In this document: piece after piece, positions 61,092 to 64,000 of the stretch
How positions within the stretch are numbered: position 1 is the first letter of the stretch
Layout of the letters: each line of letters begins with the position of its first letter
From: Campylobacter devanensis
GTDB taxonomy: Bacteria > Campylobacterota > Campylobacteria > Campylobacterales > Campylobacteraceae
Direction: 5' to 3'
DNA length: 64,000 bases
NCBI RefSeq assembly: GCF_002139915.1
Contig: NZ_CP018788.1
Coordinates: 124,001-188,000 of the forward strand
Translations under genes and position numbers: made by a program
Notes under the pieces: model-generated
The model's database searches: none
What the model saw: the letters and a program-made list of their open reading frames with translations, nothing else
Told to the model about the DNA's origin: nothing

Positions 61092-63245
61092 CTACTCATA
61101 CCATCGTGGTAGGGGATTTTGGGCGGAGCCTTCAAAGGCTAAAGTTTTATTTACATTTATCGATATTTTCCAAGATGCTAGTGGCTGGTTAAATGATTTA
61201 GCATTATAAAACATTCTACTGATATTTATCACATTAGATACATTCCAATCATTTAAAAACTGATTAAACGACTCATTACCTAAAAACATACCGCTCATAT
61301 CAGTTACACTGGATACATCCCAGTTATTTAGTGGTTGGTTAAAGATGGTTGGTGTTTTATTGTTATAAAAAAATCCAAAACTTGTATTATTATATGTTGT
61401 AGCAAACATACCGCTCATATTTGTTACTTTAGATACATCCCAGTTATTTAGCGGTTGGTTGAACCTAAAGGCACCTTGAAACATACCGCTCATATCAGTT
61501 ACATTAGATACATCCCAGTTATCGAGCGGTTGGTTAAAGCTAGTGGCATTGTAGAACATATAGCCCATATCAGTTACTTTAGACACATTCCAGCTAGATA
61601 TATCTGAGTTAAAATTTACAGCACCAGCGAACATATAGTTCATATTGGTTACATTAGATACATCCCAGTTAGATATATCTGAGTTAAAATTTTCAATACC
61701 TATGAACATATTTCTCATATTTGTTACATGAGATACATCCCACTCCTCTATACCGCTAAAATCGCTTCTTTGACTATCTTTAAATAACTCATACAAATCA
61801 CTCACTTCGCTTATATCTATCTCGCTTAGCTTTACACTCTCATGGGAGACTAGCTCTCTAAGCTCTTCATTGGTTTTTGGGTGGTATTTATACTCAGCAC
61901 TACTTGCTTTTTTAAGCTTTTCATTTACTGGTTGATTTTGTATTATATTTTCTAACTCTTTGGCTTTTAGGATTTCGTTATTAACCTCTTTGAGTGGTAG
62001 AGTGTAGCTACTAAGTGATAACTCTATATCATTTTGGCTTAAAAATGGATTTTTGATACTCGCTTTGGCTTTTTGAAACTCGGCTTCTATATTGTTTTTT
62101 AGATTATTAGCCTTTGTGATTTGATCTTTGGAAATTTGTAGATATTTGTTTTTATCATTATTATCTACTTTTTTTGGTTTGCCGTTTGGAGAGTATAGGT
62201 TTTTTTCTATTAGATTTTTAAGATTTAAATTATCTTCTTTTAAAGCCTTTAATTCACTATCGAAATTTGAATTTTCATTTAAAACATTAAAGAGAATTTT
62301 CTCTATTATTGCTTTATCTTCTTCACTACTCCAAAGTAAGTGAGCTAGAAGAGCTAGATCGTATCTCTCCACTGCATCTCTATCACTTAGTAAAGCAGCA
62401 GTTTGGAGTAGCTCAGCGCACTGCTTCCAGCGTCTGTCTGATATATAGATAGGTTTATACTCATCACTAGATAAAAGCTTCTTGCGATACTCTTTATCTT
62501 GGTTTAGTAGTTGGATTTGGGATTTTAGATCGCAGATTAGATCCATTGTGTTTTGCTCGAATTTTATATCTTGGGATTTGATGGCTATCTGCTCTAATTC
62601 AGTAATGCTAAAAGGCTCTAAGGGCTTTATATCATTGGATTTTTTGCTTTTGAAAAGCTTTTTGAAATTCTCACGCTCTTCTAATGGCTTTACAAAATAC
62701 CTTAAAATCATCCTATCATATAGGGCTTCTAGACCTTGATTATCTGGTGGAAACTCATTACTAGCACAGACTACGCCTTTTAATGGGACTTTAATATCTT
62801 TATTACCATCTCTATAAATTCTTTCATTTATTATAGTAAGTAGTGTATTTAAGATAGCTGGTGAGCTCTTCCATATCTCATCTAAAAAAGCAAAATGAGC
62901 AGTTGGCAAGTATCCATCTGTTTTTCTTGTTAGATTATTTTTTTTAAGTTCTGCTATGTCTATTGGCCCAAATATCTCTTCTGGTGTTGAAAATCTATTC
63001 ATCAAATAGGCAAAAAAGCCGTTATTTGACTCTTTACTTTCATCTTGTGAATTATCTGTGATTTTAAATGCTAGGCTAGCTCTCCTTGCTATCATAGATT
63101 TAGCAGTTCCAGGAGGTCCATAGAGAAATATAGACTTCCCAGCAAACATAGATAGTAATACTAGTTTTAGGCACTCTTCTCTTTCGAATAAGCCGCTTTT
63201 TAAAGTTTCTATAGTCTCTTTTATGCGTTTTTCATAGTTTGGCAT
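61092..63245 (-). CDS. ravA: RavA-like MoxR AAA+ ATPase with DUF285/BspA-type repeats, copy B
   Basis: A 717-aa protein with the same architecture as copy A. The first about 17 residues differ (PNYEKRIKETIETLKS), then it is identical through Walker A (GPPGTAKS), Walker B (FLDE), the linker and the first four DUF285 units. The following repeats are unique to this copy: FRFNQPLNNWDVSKVTNM, an insert with TSFGFFYNNKTPTIF, and NESFNQFLNDWNVSNV. It ends in NPLPRWYE, comparable to LPKWYKE of copy A. Two RavA-like ATPases sharing a hexamer interface but showing different repeat tails could form mixed rings. Confidence 0.83.
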   Translation of the reverse strand: MPNYEKRIKETIETLKSGLFEREECLKLVLLSMFAGKSIFLYGPPGTAKSMIARRASLAFKITDNSQDESKESNNGFFAYLMNRFSTPEEIFGPIDIAELKKNNLTRKTDGYLPTAHFAFLDEIWKSSPAILNTLLTIINERIYRDGNKDIKVPLKGVVCASNEFPPDNQGLEALYDRMILRYFVKPLEERENFKKLFKSKKSNDIKPLEPFSITELEQIAIKSQDIKFEQNTMDLICDLKSQIQLLNQDKEYRKKLLSSDEYKPIYISDRRWKQCAELLQTAALLSDRDAVERYDLALLAHLLWSSEEDKAIIEKILFNVLNENSNFDSELKALKEDNLNLKNLIEKNLYSPNGKPKKVDNNDKNKYLQISKDQITKANNLKNNIEAEFQKAKASIKNPFLSQNDIELSLSSYTLPLKEVNNEILKAKELENIIQNQPVNEKLKKASSAEYKYHPKTNEELRELVSHESVKLSEIDISEVSDLYELFKDSQRSDFSGIEEWDVSHVTNMRNMFIGIENFNSDISNWDVSNVTNMNYMFAGAVNFNSDISSWNVSKVTDMGYMFYNATSFNQPLDNWDVSNVTDMSGMFQGAFRFNQPLNNWDVSKVTNMSGMFATTYNNTSFGFFYNNKTPTIFNQPLNNWDVSSVTDMSGMFLGNESFNQFLNDWNVSNVINISRMFYNAKSFNQPLASWKISINVNKTLAFEGSAQNPLPRWYE
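61488..63194 (-). repeat. 1,707-bp direct repeat shared by the two RavA-like genes, copy B
   Basis: This is the partner of 57736-59442. Identity ends within the DUF285 region on the left and about 17 codons after the start on the right, so both ends of the protein differ between copies while the core is fixed. Confidence 0.88.
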
Positions 63246-63247
63246 AT

Positions 63248-64000
63248 TTATCCTTCTATTTGGTTTAGTTGGTCTAAAATGGATCTATATCTGGCTAGGC
63301 TAGACTCTTTATCTTGGGCATCTTTGGCTAGTTGCTCTATCTTTTCTTCATAAGAGTTTATGAATTTATCACCTATATTAGCATTTGAAATAGCTTTATC
63401 AAGAGTAGCGCAAATTGCTTTTATATCAGCGTTTGTTCTACTTCTTAGCTCACTTTGAAAGCTTTCAAGCGCATTTAAAAACTCATCACGCTCATAGCCC
63501 ACTAGTTTGCCTGATTTTTGCAAGGCGGCAGGCAAGGTAGTATCATAGCTAAACTCAGGTAATGAAATATTTGCTATTATATTTCTTACACTTTGCTTTA
63601 TCATATCAGCGTCCAAGGCTTCATCTCCTACGCTTTCTTGAAGTGAAGTTAGCAGGTCTTTTAAAATAGTTTTTTTCCACATTCTTATATTGTCGCTATA
63701 TACATCTCCTAGTATATTGCTTATTTCTATAACAGCATCTTGAGCTGCTGTGCGAAGTGATGAAGCATTTAAAGTATCTATTGATACTTGATAATTTACA
63801 TCTTTATATTTTTTCCACAAAAAACCTAGCACACGACCATCTTCAACCCTTTTGGTTTTTGTTACAGTCTCAGAGCCTTTTGCATTTTCACTAGCACTTG
63901 AAATGCCACCAAAAAGAGCTTTTATTTGAGTGTTTAGCTTTTCTTTTAGCTTTGAGCTTAGCTCAGCTCCGCTATCTTCAAAGGCTGCGTTTGCGTTTAT
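63248..64000 (-). CDS. Helical protein, C-terminal part of a gene cut by the window edge (possible second dynamin-like partner)
   Basis: The frame continues through the right edge, so the start is outside; an internal GTG at 63832 is not a convincing start. The visible 250 residues are helical and coiled-coil-like (LSSKLKEKLNTQIKALFGG, DEFLNALESFQSELRSRTN, SSLARYRSILDQLNQIEG), without membrane segments or catalytic motifs. The composition resembles the stalk of a bacterial dynamin-like protein, consistent with the GTPase at 56020-57432, but the GTPase domain is not visible. It ends two bases before the RavA-like copy B start. Confidence 0.6.
   Translation of the reverse strand: MNANAAFEDSGAELSSKLKEKLNTQIKALFGGISSASENAKGSETVTKTKRVEDGRVLGFLWKKYKDVNYQVSIDTLNASSLRTAAQDAVIEISNILGDVYSDNIRMWKKTILKDLLTSLQESVGDEALDADMIKQSVRNIIANISLPEFSYDTTLPAALQKSGKLVGYERDEFLNALESFQSELRSRTNADIKAICATLDKAISNANIGDKFINSYEEKIEQLAKDAQDKESSLARYRSILDQLNQIEG

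Overview
The window looks like a chromosomal segment of a Campylobacter species (Campylobacterota). The DNA is AT-rich with AT-biased codons and many overlapping genes. There is a block in the order dnaG / TPR protein / rnhA / rnc / aroC, and NrfH/NrfA, a Maf motility factor, a PseA-type amidotransferase and FlgE. Short poly-G tracts, typical of Campylobacter contingency loci, lie inside surface-structure genes. I cannot name the species from sequence alone; the C. fetus / hyointestinalis / lanienae side of the genus is a guess.

Layout. 1-1.3 kb: end of a DUF262/DUF1524-type protein and a chimeric scrap joining an argB-like start to a flagellin C-terminus. 1.4-4.4 kb: alcohol dehydrogenase, ArsB-like permease, YdjM-like membrane protein. 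4.4-9.4 kb: five-gene envelope operon (COG3014-like lipoprotein, YcfL, LpoB, unknown exported protein, CsgG-like). 9.5-14.9 kb: surface-glycan glycosyltransferases, two sharing an almost identical N-terminal half and one with a G9 tract. 15.0-20.4 kb: maf, ubiX, a glutathionylspermidine-synthase-like gene and a DctA-type symporter. 20.7-22.7 kb: an SHP / diheme cytochrome / cytochrome b electron-transfer operon. 22.8-31.7 kb: pseA with a G9 tract, then the housekeeping block and two downstream enzymes (PP-loop, radical SAM).

31.9-41.0 kb: two operons with 37-bp identical MerR-type promoters (adh, acetyltransferase, mdaB; and cupin, CMD, merR, cyclophilin-like). They are separated by a DNA methyltransferase / HerA / NurA-like island that I read as a defence or restriction-like insertion. 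41.4-46.5 kb: methyltransferase, dgkA, a phase-variable and currently broken phosphoethanolamine-transferase/GDPD-like fusion, and a MATE exporter. 46.6-53.4 kb: nrfHA, an FbpA-like iron-binding protein, and flgE behind a sigma-54 promoter.

53.7-64.0 kb (leftward operon, running off the right edge) is the most unusual part. Two RavA-like MoxR AAA+ ATPases carry C-terminal DUF285/BspA-type repeats and share a 1,707-bp apparently identical segment. With them are a ViaA-like VWA protein, a dynamin-like GTPase, a probable helical partner cut by the window edge, a protein with a HEPN-like RNxxxH motif, a 59-aa zinc ribbon, a 44-aa acidic peptide and a WYL regulator. The combination resembles an NTP-dependent stress or conflict system; its function is inference only.
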